Assembly (NCBI GenBank): GCA_015067255.1
Contig: SVMS01000006.1
Location: 1 to 64,000 of the forward strand
DNA: 64,000 bases
Direction: 5' to 3'
Source of the DNA: Oscillospiraceae bacterium
GTDB lineage: Bacteria; Bacillota; Clostridia; Oscillospirales; SIG519
The position numbers and the translations under genes were made by a program. This document shows, piece by piece, positions 52,462 through 63,000 of this stretch; the stretch's first letter is position 1; each line of letters begins with the position of its first letter. The notes under the pieces were generated by a model, which saw nothing but the letters and a program-made list of their open reading frames with translations, had not been told where the DNA came from and did no database searches.

Positions 52462-52531
52462 ATATTTTTTCTCCTCTTGAGTATATATGATGGCTCGATG
52501 CAAGGCATCGGCACTAACTTTCAAAATTCAA

Positions 52532-53422
52532 TTATTTGTTGTAGTGTATCTTTCTGCCAAAGAGCAGATAAACTATTCCTACAAACAGCATAACCGTAAT
52601 AAAGTAAATCCAGAACAGCGACGACATATATGAGAGTTGGAAGTTTTTATAGCCTGTATCTACAATATATTTCATTACGGTATTGTCATAAGAGGTAAAC
52701 AAATCAATAACTGTATAAATAAGAGAAACCAAAATATAAGGTGAAATCATGGGAAAGGTAATTTTCCAGAAGGATTCCCAGCTTGTTGAGCCTTCCACCG
52801 CCGCAACCTCGTAATAAACGCTGGGGATAGCCAAAAGACCTACAAGGAAAATAATTACCTGCAGACCGCTTTGCCATACAAGGTCCATTATGTTACTGAT
52901 AAGTGTTGAAAGGAAATTAACAACACTTTGCGGAACGTCGCTCTGTAAAAGAAGATTGGTAAGCAATGCGGGATTAAAGAGGTTTGAGGTTGAATCTCCG
53001 CCTCTTGCAATTTCGCTTAAGCTTTGCTTGATAATAGACGTAACAATGCCCGTTGCCAGAATAAAGGGAAGGAAAAACATAGCACGCATAAAGGTACGTC
53101 CTATAAATTTCTGATTGAGAATTATGGCAACGAATAAGCTGAAAAATACTATGCAAGGCGCCAAAAGCACCATTTTTTGAATTGTTTCGGTAAAAAGCCT
53201 GAGAAAGTCTGCGTCCTCTACAAAGGGCTTAATGTAGTTTGCAAAAAAAATTTCCAAAGGACCGACAAAAAGACCGCCCTCAGCAAATTTAACATCACTG
53301 AAGGAATATCTTATCGTTGTAATAAGCGGATAAAGGAAAAATACAATTATTCCGATTATCCACGGACTTACAAAAAACAAGCCCATAAAGGATTTTTTAT
53401 TTTCTAATGTTAACCTACGCAT
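52532..53422 (-). CDS. Carbohydrate ABC transporter permease (MalF type), second importer
   Basis: A 296-residue permease; six helices, N-terminal FMGLFFVSPWIIGIIVFFLYP typical of CUT1 MalF-type subunits, and an EAA loop EVAAVEGSTSWESFWKITFP near residue 210. AGAGGATA precedes the ATG. A hairpin terminator lies between the preceding lipoprotein gene and this one, so transcription from upstream is probably reduced here rather than stopped; no clear promoter is visible in the 97-base gap. Confidence 0.9.
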   Translation of the reverse strand: MRRLTLENKKSFMGLFFVSPWIIGIIVFFLYPLITTIRYSFSDVKFAEGGLFVGPLEIFFANYIKPFVEDADFLRLFTETIQKMVLLAPCIVFFSLFVAIILNQKFIGRTFMRAMFFLPFILATGIVTSIIKQSLSEIARGGDSTSNLFNPALLTNLLLQSDVPQSVVNFLSTLISNIMDLVWQSGLQVIIFLVGLLAIPSVYYEVAAVEGSTSWESFWKITFPMISPYILVSLIYTVIDLFTSYDNTVMKYIVDTGYKNFQLSYMSSLFWIYFITVMLFVGIVYLLFGRKIHYNK

Positions 53423-53471
53423 ATGTATATCCTCTTAAAATCAAAATTTACGCCTTTTATTTTCTATCTTA

Positions 53472-53503
53472 TTTGCCGGTATAATCAAAGTTATACCGGC
53501 AAA
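53472..53503 (-). terminator. Hairpin between the lipoprotein and permease genes
   Basis: TTTGCCGGTATAA (53472-53484) and TTATACCGGCAAA (53491-53503) form a perfect 13-bp stem. Reading leftward the following bases are T-poor, so it may be a partial terminator or an RNA-stability hairpin that sets different levels for surface proteins and permeases. Confidence 0.65.
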
Positions 53504-53519
53504 TAAATATACTATTTGT

Positions 53520-55049
53520 TTAATTGTCGCTAATATCTACAGAAAGTTTTACATATTGGAAATATGTTGTGGGAGTTCCGGGGCCAAAAGTACCGCCGAT
53601 ATAGAACTCGTCCTTATCTATTTCTACGCAGGATGTAAAGTTCTTGTTGTAGAATACGGGATAATGCAAATAGCCGTCAGTGTGCTTTCCTGACTGAACG
53701 TTATAAATTGTAAGCGGGTCGCCCCAGGTTACAAGGTCTCTTGATGCTCTTAGCATAATTGAAAGACCCTGACTTGTCCACGCCTCTTCAACGCCGAGAT
53801 AATAGGGAGTTCCCTTAACCTTGGCAACGCTGAAGCGTACAATCTGGTCATTTATAATGATTGAGCTTTTTCCGCCTTTTTTATAGAACATATCTCTGCT
53901 GTTCTTGTCAAAGTTCTTGGGTAATGCATCCTCTTCCCATTTGCCTGAGAAATATGTTTTGAAGCTTCCGGGCTTACCTAATTCGGAAATAGGAGAACGG
54001 GCAACCTTAAGGCCTGCCTGTCTGCCTGCCTCGGAGTTGGTTTTAGAGGTATCAAGATAGTAAATATAAACGTATTCACCGTCGGAAAAGCCTGTGGGAT
54101 GACGAAGTCCCTGAGATGCCTGCTCACCCTTTGAGTTGAGATAACCTGCAGAGGGCCATATAACAGGACCTAAGTCGCCATCGTTAAAGGTTTTTGTTCC
54201 AACATCCTTTGACGGAAGCACTGCCATACTTGTAAATGCAAAGTATGTGCCTGAGCTTTCCTTGTAAACGCCGTCAGGACCTGCGCCGTCATACTCGTCT
54301 TGGCTGTAAACCTTATCTAAAGGAAATACAGTATTGTTGTAGTATACGGGGCCTGTACCCAAATCAAAGCGCTCATTCTTATTTTCGCAGTGCATAATTG
54401 CAAGAAGGTGCTCTTCCTTACCCGCCGGCTTAACAGTCAGCGTGTTGAAAATACCGTAGTAATTACGCATCCAATAAGGCTCGTTTGCTATTGTTTCGGG
54501 CTTCCAGGTCTGCTGTCCGAAGTTTACGATTGAAGAAGATGACATAGTCTTCTTAGAGCTTGTATTAAAAACATTGCTTGTGGACTTGAGAGTTTTGCCC
54601 GAATTAAATTCAGCCATACCTGTCCAGCTTGTAGCTAAGAATGCCTTCACCTTTCCGTTAACCATCTGTAAATACGGAGGCATCTCAATATAATAGCCCA
54701 TTTGCTTAACCTGAGCAGCAATAGGCTCGTTGTTTTTAATGTCAATTGTTCTGCTTGCAAGCTTTACCTTGGGAGCATTTGTATAAGTAATATTGATATC
54801 TATATCATCATCCCCTATATCTCCTGAAGGCTTGGACGAACTTGCAGAAGGCTTGGAAGAGCTTGGTGTACTGCTGCTTTCGTCCTTTGAAGCAGAGTCA
54901 GACGAAATGTCTGACTCTGTATTCACCTGTGAAGAGCTTTCCTCTTGCAAGGAGCTGCTTGAAGGGTCTGCCTCTTTCCCATTGTTACAGGAAGAAAGAG
55001 AAAACACTGCAACCAATGCAAGAAATAATGCTGTAATTCTAAATTTCAT
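53520..55049 (-). CDS. Lipoprotein with a GH43-like beta-propeller domain
   Basis: A 509-residue membrane-anchored surface protein. The signal peptide ends in the lipobox LSSC (Cys21), followed by a Ser-rich linker (about 30-75) and a globular domain (about 90-505) with repeated propeller-like blades: SDGEYVYIYYLD, GLKVARSPISELGKPGSFKT, SIMLRASRDLVTWGDPLTIY, DEFYIGGTFGPGTPTTYF. The same blades occur at the N-terminal end of the dockerin protein at the right edge. The fold resembles GH43/GH62-type five-bladed propellers, but I cannot place the catalytic acids, so it may only bind glycan. It starts one base after the repeat protein's stop. Confidence 0.72.
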   Translation of the reverse strand: MKFRITALFLALVAVFSLSSCNNGKEADPSSSSLQEESSSQVNTESDISSDSASKDESSSTPSSSKPSASSSKPSGDIGDDDIDINITYTNAPKVKLASRTIDIKNNEPIAAQVKQMGYYIEMPPYLQMVNGKVKAFLATSWTGMAEFNSGKTLKSTSNVFNTSSKKTMSSSSIVNFGQQTWKPETIANEPYWMRNYYGIFNTLTVKPAGKEEHLLAIMHCENKNERFDLGTGPVYYNNTVFPLDKVYSQDEYDGAGPDGVYKESSGTYFAFTSMAVLPSKDVGTKTFNDGDLGPVIWPSAGYLNSKGEQASQGLRHPTGFSDGEYVYIYYLDTSKTNSEAGRQAGLKVARSPISELGKPGSFKTYFSGKWEEDALPKNFDKNSRDMFYKKGGKSSIIINDQIVRFSVAKVKGTPYYLGVEEAWTSQGLSIMLRASRDLVTWGDPLTIYNVQSGKHTDGYLHYPVFYNKNFTSCVEIDKDEFYIGGTFGPGTPTTYFQYVKLSVDISDN

Positions 55050-55050
55050 A

Positions 55051-58000
55051 CTATTTCTTTCCTTTAGCTGTTCTTACTGTTAAGCATCCAATCATAATCA
55101 TAGACGCCATAAGTAATGTTACAAAAATCAAAAGTGTTGTATCGCTTGTGTCGGGTACTTTTACATCGGAAATCTTGTAATTTCCTTCGGAGAGGAAGTA
55201 TTCTCCGCCCATTGTAATTTCAAAGCTTACATATCCGCCTTCAACTGTTAAGCCCTGCTTAACAACCTCAGCGTCCTCAGTTAAGAAGTCGTAAAGGTAA
55301 GCGTTTATCTCTGTGTCATCCTCAAGACCTGTATATATTCTGAGAATTGCTTTTTCTGCGGGGAGTTCATCCTCAACTGTTGTAATAAAAGTAGTTTCAA
55401 AGGGGTCAAAGCCTGTAAGCTCAACTATAGCATCCTGGAAGAAGCTTCCGTTAAGCAGGATATTTGTTTCAAAATCGTCTTCCGTATTTGTTATATCCTT
55501 ACCGTTTATAGTCCAGCTGTAAAGAACCTTTTCTCCGTCTGTAACCTCAACTATAATATTCTGGTCCTCACCCTGAAGAGCTTCGAAAATTACAGAAGAA
55601 ATTTCATAGGGAGATGTAGATGTAATAACAATGTCATTATCTGTATTGTTGATTTCATCAAGTATTTTATCAATGGTTATTTCATCCGAACCGGGCTTTG
55701 TCAATGTTCCGACAGAAGCGCATTCTCTGTCCTCCCAATCAGCAGGAAGGAAATCGGTTGCTTCTGTGTTGAATGCTCTTGTATACGCCATTATATCGTC
55801 AAGATACGCAGCTCCGCTTTCTCCGCCGATGTACTCTATATATGCATAAAATGCAGGACTGAAGGATGAATCAGCCATTGATACATCAAAATCGGGAGAA
55901 GGATGTGTTACTACAAGAGAGTCAAAGGGAAGCTGAATATAGCCTTCCCAATCATAAGGCAACTGAATATCAACGCCGTTAACTGCAACATATTTCCAGT
56001 TTGTTTCGCCGCCGCTGATAACCTTTACATAGCTGCCGTCCTTAAGACCGAGAACTGCAAAATCAGAGCCCTTATTGCCTTCAAAGCCTGGCTTGAAGCC
56101 TAAAGTATCTGTTGCGCTTGTTGCGTTCTTGCCGGGTGTTTTAACATATACTATTATACCGGACATATCAGTTACAGGACCATACTGCTGTATGGGTGCT
56201 TTGAAAGCGCATTCTCCGCCGTCTGCCCAGGTAAGAAGTCCGTCAGGATACTCAAATTTAGCAGATACTCCGCCAATTCCTGCAAAATCGTCGGAAGCAA
56301 CAGCTGTACCTACTATGCCGTCAAAGTACCACTGTCCGTTAGGCTTCTGAGCCCAAGCGCCCTTTCTGGGTGTGCTTGAAACTGCAGCTGCTCCGAGAAG
56401 GTCTGTGTCCTTTGCAAACTTGTCAAAATCTTCAAGCATATAAAGACCTGTTGTAACCTCGGGAGCTCCGGGAAGCTCTATTGAGGGAGCAAAGCCTGTA
56501 GAACCGTCATCGGGACCGATTACGCCGACAATTCTGTCGATATACATACTTACATTTTGCTGAGGCTCGTGAGTCTCAATAAAGATGTATTCGATTTTGC
56601 TCTTGTCAAGCTCGGGACCGGGGTTTGAAGGATTCTTAGTCATTCCGTCTAAAGGAATGTTGTATGCAATCAATTTATTACGGGCATCGAAGAACCAAGT
56701 CATATTCTTCTGACCTGAAGAATAGTCATTGTCAATGTATGCGCCTAAATCAGCATCATAAATTTTACCTAAGTTGTTACAGTAATAAGCATATCCGTCA
56801 GTGGTGTAAACGCCGAAACGGGAAACCGCCTGTCCGCCCATATGTCCCTGAGGAGTACACTTTTCACCGTATTTGATAAACATAATAACTGTGCTGAGAT
56901 TTTCAGCATCAATCTGGCTTACGTCTACCTTGAAGAACTTAAATCTCCATTGGTCGTTTACTGTACCTGTAATCTTAAGAGATTTTGTACCGTCAACCTT
57001 AAATTCTTCAGTGATTTCAGCAGTAGCATCAGCAGTAGCCTCATCGTCAAACAAATTGTGGCCCTTGAAGGCATCTTCCGCAGAAATGTTTTCGAAGTCC
57101 TGTATAACTGCAAAGTTATTGTTTGAGCCGCCGTTTCCGCCGTCGCCATTACCGCCGTCGCCGCTTCCGCCTTCACCTGTAAAGCCTAAAGAGTTATCGT
57201 AGTCGCCCTGAACGCCGACAATTCTGTCAACATAAAGGCTCTGACCGCTCTTGGGCTCGTGGGTATACATAATAAAGGAAGTAATCTTTGTTTTGTCAAA
57301 GTTTGAGTCAATGGGAACAACAACTGCAATTTCTTTGCTGTTTGCAGGGCTGAACCAAATCATATTGCCGTTTCCTGCAGAATAGTCATAGTCGATAAAA
57401 TTGCCTGAAGCAACGTCATATATCTTTCCGATGCTGTTGGAAAGCTTTTCCTGTCCGTCTGCAAGAACGCCGAACTGAGCAACTACCTGAGTTCCGCTTT
57501 CCTGAGTACAGCTTGCAGGCAATTTAAGGAATGCAATAATTGTACTCATTCTGGAAAGGTCAATATTTGCTGTATTAAGATTTACAGAGAAAACGCCCCA
57601 ATCGCTGTTATTCTTTGTAACCTTAAGGGATTTTGTGCCGTCAAAAGCATATTCGGTAGAAATAGCAGCATTGTAAGCAGGAGATTTATGAGCTCCGAAG
57701 GCTTCCCCTGCAGTAGTGTTTTCAAAGTCCTGTAATACCTTGAAGCCGTCAGGACCAAAGCTTCCACCACCGCCGTTTCCACCGCCGTTTCCGCCGCCGT
57801 TTCCGCCGCTGTTACCGCCTTCACCTACAAAGCCTAAAGAGTTATCGAATGCACCTTCAACACCGACAATTCTGTCAATATAAAGGCTCTGACCGCTCTT
57901 GGGCTCGTGGGTATACATAAAGAAAGATGTAATCTTTGTTTTGTCAAAGGTGCCGTCAATGGGAACAACAACTGCAATTTCCTTGCTGTTTGCAGGGCTG

Positions 58001-58491
58001 AACCAAATGGTGTCGCCGCCCTGTCCGTAGGAGTAGTCATTGTCAATAAATGCTCCTGTAGAAGCATCGTATATTTTTCCCAGACTGTTTGAATATTTCT
58101 CTGCGCCGTCTGCAAGCACACCAAATCTGGCAACTGCCTGAGCTCCGCTTTCCTGAGTACAGGTTGCAGGCATTTTAAGGAACGCAATAATTGTACTCAT
58201 TTGAGAAAGGTCAATATCTGATGTATCAAGATTGATTGAGAAAACAGACCAGCCACTATCACTCTTTGTAATTTTAAGAGATTTTGTACCGTCTGCCGAA
58301 TAGTCTGTGGAAATAGCCGCATTGTAGTTAGGAGATTTGTGTGCTCCGAAGGCATCTTCTACAGTGGTGTTTTCAAAGTCCTGTAAAACTACAAAGCGAG
58401 GTCCGTTCTGTGCAATAGCTGTTAAAAAGGAGCAGGTGGAGAAAATTAAAAGTATAGCAAGAACTAAAGTCAATATCTTCTTGGTTTTCAT
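55051..58491 (-). CDS. Surface protein with three ~200-residue DFEN modules, Gly-rich linkers and a sorting-like tail
   Basis: A 1146-residue exported protein. After a signal peptide (about 1-28) come three copies of one module starting near residues 31, 249 and 460. Each opens VLQDFENTT or similar and has DGTKSLKITK, STIIAFLK, FGVLADG, and a closing YIDRIVGV. Gly/Asn-rich linkers (e.g. GGNGGGNGGGNGGGG) separate them. A fourth, divergent copy (LYMLEDFDKF) starts near 684, followed by beta-rich domains. The tail VPDTS, a hydrophobic helix and KGKK looks like a variant sorting signal or a simple membrane anchor. The module looks like a beta-sandwich carbohydrate-binding domain of the CBM11/CBM22 style (fold guess only). 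It lies between two transport-linked lipoproteins in one operon. Confidence 0.8.
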   Translation of the reverse strand: MKTKKILTLVLAILLIFSTCSFLTAIAQNGPRFVVLQDFENTTVEDAFGAHKSPNYNAAISTDYSADGTKSLKITKSDSGWSVFSINLDTSDIDLSQMSTIIAFLKMPATCTQESGAQAVARFGVLADGAEKYSNSLGKIYDASTGAFIDNDYSYGQGGDTIWFSPANSKEIAVVVPIDGTFDKTKITSFFMYTHEPKSGQSLYIDRIVGVEGAFDNSLGFVGEGGNSGGNGGGNGGGNGGGGSFGPDGFKVLQDFENTTAGEAFGAHKSPAYNAAISTEYAFDGTKSLKVTKNNSDWGVFSVNLNTANIDLSRMSTIIAFLKLPASCTQESGTQVVAQFGVLADGQEKLSNSIGKIYDVASGNFIDYDYSAGNGNMIWFSPANSKEIAVVVPIDSNFDKTKITSFIMYTHEPKSGQSLYVDRIVGVQGDYDNSLGFTGEGGSGDGGNGDGGNGGSNNNFAVIQDFENISAEDAFKGHNLFDDEATADATAEITEEFKVDGTKSLKITGTVNDQWRFKFFKVDVSQIDAENLSTVIMFIKYGEKCTPQGHMGGQAVSRFGVYTTDGYAYYCNNLGKIYDADLGAYIDNDYSSGQKNMTWFFDARNKLIAYNIPLDGMTKNPSNPGPELDKSKIEYIFIETHEPQQNVSMYIDRIVGVIGPDDGSTGFAPSIELPGAPEVTTGLYMLEDFDKFAKDTDLLGAAAVSSTPRKGAWAQKPNGQWYFDGIVGTAVASDDFAGIGGVSAKFEYPDGLLTWADGGECAFKAPIQQYGPVTDMSGIIVYVKTPGKNATSATDTLGFKPGFEGNKGSDFAVLGLKDGSYVKVISGGETNWKYVAVNGVDIQLPYDWEGYIQLPFDSLVVTHPSPDFDVSMADSSFSPAFYAYIEYIGGESGAAYLDDIMAYTRAFNTEATDFLPADWEDRECASVGTLTKPGSDEITIDKILDEINNTDNDIVITSTSPYEISSVIFEALQGEDQNIIVEVTDGEKVLYSWTINGKDITNTEDDFETNILLNGSFFQDAIVELTGFDPFETTFITTVEDELPAEKAILRIYTGLEDDTEINAYLYDFLTEDAEVVKQGLTVEGGYVSFEITMGGEYFLSEGNYKISDVKVPDTSDTTLLIFVTLLMASMIMIGCLTVRTAKGKK

Positions 58492-58506
58492 ATTTTTCTC
58501 CCCTTA

Positions 58507-59973
58507 TTATTTGTTTTTCAATGTCTGCTCTATCTCATATTCAATAATAGGCTTAGCAGAAGCAACAGCGTTTACAGCTGTTTTATTCTCTGTATAAATG
58601 AGATTCCAGAGCTCAGGCCACTGCTTGTCATACCAGTTGCCAAGACCGTTGATAAATGAGAATACCTTCTCATTGGATTTTACAGCCTCTTTATAGATAG
58701 CAAGATTTTTATCTGTTATCATTTTATTTCTCTGAGAAATAGCATAGGTTGTATTTTTGTTTGCATCGCTGAATACAGCGCCGTAATAGATATAAGCCAT
58801 AGCACCCTTAGGATTCTTTGCTCCTACGGGAACACCCCAAGCCTGAGTAATTGCAGGGTTGTAGTGCTTTGAATTTTTATCTACCTTAGGCATGGGAACC
58901 ATACCGATTTCAAAAGCTGTATGCTTTGATTCGTCGGGTACTGCATAGCCGGGTCTTTCAGCCATAAATGCTACCTTCTGAGCGTTGAATAGAGCGTTGA
59001 AGCTGTTCATCGCTGCAGTTGAGGTTGATTTATCCTCGTGTATCATTTTTCTGAGCATTTCAAGACCTGCAATTTCAGCAGCTTTGTCAAGAGTTATATC
59101 AATAGTACCGTCTTTATTTAAAACAATTCCTCTGCCGCCTGCTGCATAAACGAATGCATCGTGTATCCAGGAAGCATAGCCCCAAACCTCTGTCTGACCG
59201 TCCTTTTGCTTGGTTAAAGCTTTAGCGTATTCACGGAACTTATCAAAGGTCCACTCGCCTCTTTTGTAAACTTCATAGGGGTCAGCAGCGCCGTCAAGAC
59301 CTGCATTTTCAAGCAAGTTCTTGTTGTAGTGAAGCATAATTGTATCATAAGCTTCTGTGTTTACAGCGTAAGTCTTGCCCTTCCATTTGTAGTTGTTAAG
59401 AATTGTCTTATCCCAGAAGGGAGCGTTTGCATCAATGTAAGAGTCAATAGGCTGTAATATATCTGTTGCAGCGTATTTGATAAAGTGCTGGTCAAAGCAA
59501 ACTGCCAAATCAGGAGGATTTCCTGCAGCAACCATTTCAAGTATCTTTACCTGCCAGTCAGCCCAGCTGTAGATTTCAACTGTTACTTTACATTCGTATT
59601 TCTTCTCGAATTGCTTTATCATAAGCTTTGTTATTGTAGCAGGCTCTTCAAAAGCAATAACTCTTACAGTTGTTCCTTTTAAATCAGCATACAAATCCTC
59701 TGATTTGTCAGAAACCTCTACGTCTGTAACAACTGAATTTGTAGGTGCCTGAGAGGACTCTTCAGTATCGTCAGACGATTCTCCGCCGGTTACGGCGGAG
59801 TCTTCGTCTTCTAAAAGGTCATCATCGTCAGTAGTGTTATTTCCTGTGTTGTTGTCTATATCATCACTTATGCCGCTGCTTGTGCCTGTGCTATCCTTAG
59901 GAGTGTTTTTGCAAGCAGTAAGGAAAGTAAGTGATAATACAACAACTAATATTATAGCTATTATTCTTTTCAT
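58507..59973 (-). CDS. ABC transporter solute-binding lipoprotein (CUT1 type)
   Basis: A 488-residue binding protein. The signal peptide ends LTAC (lipid-bound Cys21), followed by an acidic, disordered linker (about 25-85, rich in Asp, Ser and Thr), then a type-1 extracellular binding domain: IKQFEKKYECKVTVEIYSWADW, NPPDLAVCFDQHF, GWGYASWIHDAFVY-like core (VWGYASWIHDAF) and FMAERPGYAVPDE. The ATG at 59973 has GGAGG five bases upstream. It lies between the repeat protein and the dockerin protein and probably feeds the permease pair at 52532/51487. The ligand is presumably a pectin-type oligosaccharide (inference). Confidence 0.9.
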   Translation of the reverse strand: MKRIIAIILVVVLSLTFLTACKNTPKDSTGTSSGISDDIDNNTGNNTTDDDDLLEDEDSAVTGGESSDDTEESSQAPTNSVVTDVEVSDKSEDLYADLKGTTVRVIAFEEPATITKLMIKQFEKKYECKVTVEIYSWADWQVKILEMVAAGNPPDLAVCFDQHFIKYAATDILQPIDSYIDANAPFWDKTILNNYKWKGKTYAVNTEAYDTIMLHYNKNLLENAGLDGAADPYEVYKRGEWTFDKFREYAKALTKQKDGQTEVWGYASWIHDAFVYAAGGRGIVLNKDGTIDITLDKAAEIAGLEMLRKMIHEDKSTSTAAMNSFNALFNAQKVAFMAERPGYAVPDESKHTAFEIGMVPMPKVDKNSKHYNPAITQAWGVPVGAKNPKGAMAYIYYGAVFSDANKNTTYAISQRNKMITDKNLAIYKEAVKSNEKVFSFINGLGNWYDKQWPELWNLIYTENKTAVNAVASAKPIIEYEIEQTLKNK

Positions 59974-60004
59974 ATGTTCCTCCAATGTAAACAATTAGGG
60001 GTAA

Positions 60005-63000
60005 TTAGGCTTTAAAAAGCTCTTTCTTGAAGTTCAACAAATCAATGATTGAAACATAACCGTCTGAATCAGAATCACAAGCTGTCTTGAACAGACCGTC
60101 AAGATTGATTTTGTTTAAGAGGTCGTTTCTCATCTGGATAAGGTCAAGTACGTTTGCTTCACCGTCGCCTGTAACGTCGCCTTCAATAAGAACGCTGTAG
60201 GTTTTCTCTTCGCCGTCAACTGTAAAGGTAACTGTTGCGCCTGTACCAACCTTGGAGTCTACTGTGTTTTCAAACTGTACGTTTGCATTGTTTGCAGCCT
60301 TCATTTCTTTAAGAAGGTCAGCTACTGTTGTGTTAGCATCAATATTTGTAATAACGTCATTTTCAACCTCAAAGCCGTTAAAGAGAACTGCAGGAGGAAC
60401 TTCTTCGTTGAATTCGCCCTGAACACCGATAATTCTGTCAACGTAAAGTGCCTGATTTTCCATAGGCTCGTGAGAATACATAAATACTGATGTAATCTTT
60501 GTCTTGTCAAAGTCATCTCCCAAGGGAATGATAACTGCAATCTCTCTGTTGTTTGCAGGGTTGAACCAAATCATATTGCCGCCCTGTCCCTGAGAGTAAT
60601 CCCAATCAATATAAGCGCCGGTTGCAACATCAAATATCTTGCCAAGCTTTGTTGAATATCTTTCGCCCTCTGCGAGTACACCAAACTGAGCAACTATCTG
60701 GTCGCCGCCGTTCTGTGTGCAGGTTTCGGGAAGCTTGAGATACATAATAACTGTGCTTAACTTAGTAAGGTCAAGTCTTGATGTGTTAAGATTTACGGAG
60801 AATACGCCCCAGTTGCCGTCAGTGCTTGTAACCTTAAGGGATTTCTCGCCGTCAGCTGCATACTCGCTTGTGATTTCACCTGAGTATGTAGGAGATCTAT
60901 GTGTGCCGAATACTTCGTTGGTTGTTGTGTTTTCAAAATCCTGAAGCATTACGTATTTGGAATCGTCAATAACCTTTGCAAAATCTGTTGAGCCGTCAAA
61001 CTCGCCAACTATACCAACAATTCTGTCAATGTAGATAGCCTTATCTGCAATAGGCTCTGCAGATGCCATAAATACGGAGGTAATTGCAGACTTGTCAAGC
61101 TCGCCGTGGGTTGCAATATCGTCTGCTTTTATTTCATCAAGAGGAATAACAATACCTATTTCTTTGTCATATCCGGGTGTTACCCAAATACCGTACTTGT
61201 TGCCGAATGAATAGTCGGTAGAAAGCATCTGTCCTGCCTTAACGTCATAAATCTGACCAACGTTATTGGAGTGGTACGGATTTCCGTTTGCAACTACACC
61301 GAACTGTGCAACAAGCTGAGAGCCGTTTTCCTGAGCGCATACATCGGGAGTCTTGATAAACATAATAACTGCGCTCATCTTAGATGTGTCTATCTTGCTG
61401 AAATCAGCATTAACTGTAAGATATGCCCATCCGCCTTCGGTCTTTGTAACCTTAAGGGATTTTTTGCCGTCAACGCTGTATTCCTTGGAGATTTCTGTTT
61501 CGTATGTAGCGCCCCAGCAAGGACCTAATACTTTATCGGGATCAGCGTTTTCGAAGTCTTCAAGAACAACAAAGTTCTTTTCTTCTTCGGGCTCATCGGG
61601 AACTTCGGGAACCTCGGGCTCTTCTTCACTGGGAACGAAGCCTAATGAACCGTCAAATGCGCCTTCAACAGCAACGATTCTGTCAATGTAAATAGCCTTG
61701 TCTGCAACAGGCTCTGCGGATTCCATAAATACAGCTGTGATTCCTGACTTGTCAAGAGTTCCGTCCTCAGCCTTGATTTCGTCTAAGGGAACGATAACAG
61801 CTATTTCTTGGTTTGTTCCGGGAGTCATCCAGATACCGTATTTGTTTCCGAAGGAATAGTCAGTTTCAAGCATTACACCTGACTTAACATCGTATAACTG
61901 TCCAACATTGTTGGAATGATAGGGATTGCCGTTAGAAACTACACCGAACTGTGCAACAAGCTGGTCGCCGCCGTTTTGTGCGCATACATCGGGAGTCTTA
62001 AGGAAGAAGATAAGTGTGCTTAGGTTTTTAGCCTTTATCTTGCTGATATCAATGTTGATGTTAAGATATCCCCACTCACCTGTAGCCTTTGTAACCTTAA
62101 GGGATTTTGTTCCGTCAACTGCATAGTCTGTGGATATCTCTGTGTTGTAGGTAGTGCCCCAAGAGGGTCCTAAGATGTTTTCTGTTGTTACGTTTTCAAA
62201 GTCCTCAAGAACTGTGAACTTAGTTTCTATAGCAGGAACAAAGCCTAAGGAGTTGTCATACGCGTTTTCAACGCCGACAATTCTGTCAACATAGATAGCC
62301 TCACCTGCCATAGGATCGTGAGTATACATATATACTGATGTAATCTTTGTCTTGTCAAAATCGTTTCCTACAGGTATAACAACTGCGATTTCTCTGTTGC
62401 TTGCAGGAGTGGTTATCCACATTGTATTGCCTGTTCCGGAGGAATAGTCATTGTCAATAAATGAATTGCTTGCAACGTCAAATATCTCGCCAAGTCCTGT
62501 TGATTGTCTCTCTCCGTCTGCAAGTACACCCATCTGTGCAACTACCTGGTCCCCGCCGTTTTGTGTACATGTTTCAGGAAGCTTTAGATACATAATAATT
62601 GTGCTGAGTTTGGAAAGGTTAATCTTTGATGTATCAAGATTTACAGAGAATACACCCCATGACTCGTCGCTTTTTGTAACCTTAAGTGATTTTGAGCCGT
62701 CAATTGAATACTCGTCTGTAATTTCTGCAGAATATACAGCAGATTTATGTGCTCCGAAAGCGTTTTCAACAGTTGTATTTTCAAAGTCCTGTAAAACTAC
62801 GAATTTAGTTTCGCCGGGAGCAACGAAGCCTGTAGAGCCGTCGTATTTACCTTCAACACCCACAATTCTGTCAACATAGATAGCTTCTCCTGCCATAGGA
62901 TCGTGAGTACTCATAAATACTGATGTGATTGTTGTTTTGTCATAGCCCATTCCTACAGGGATAACAACTGCAATTTCCTTGTCGTTGAGATTGCTTATCC

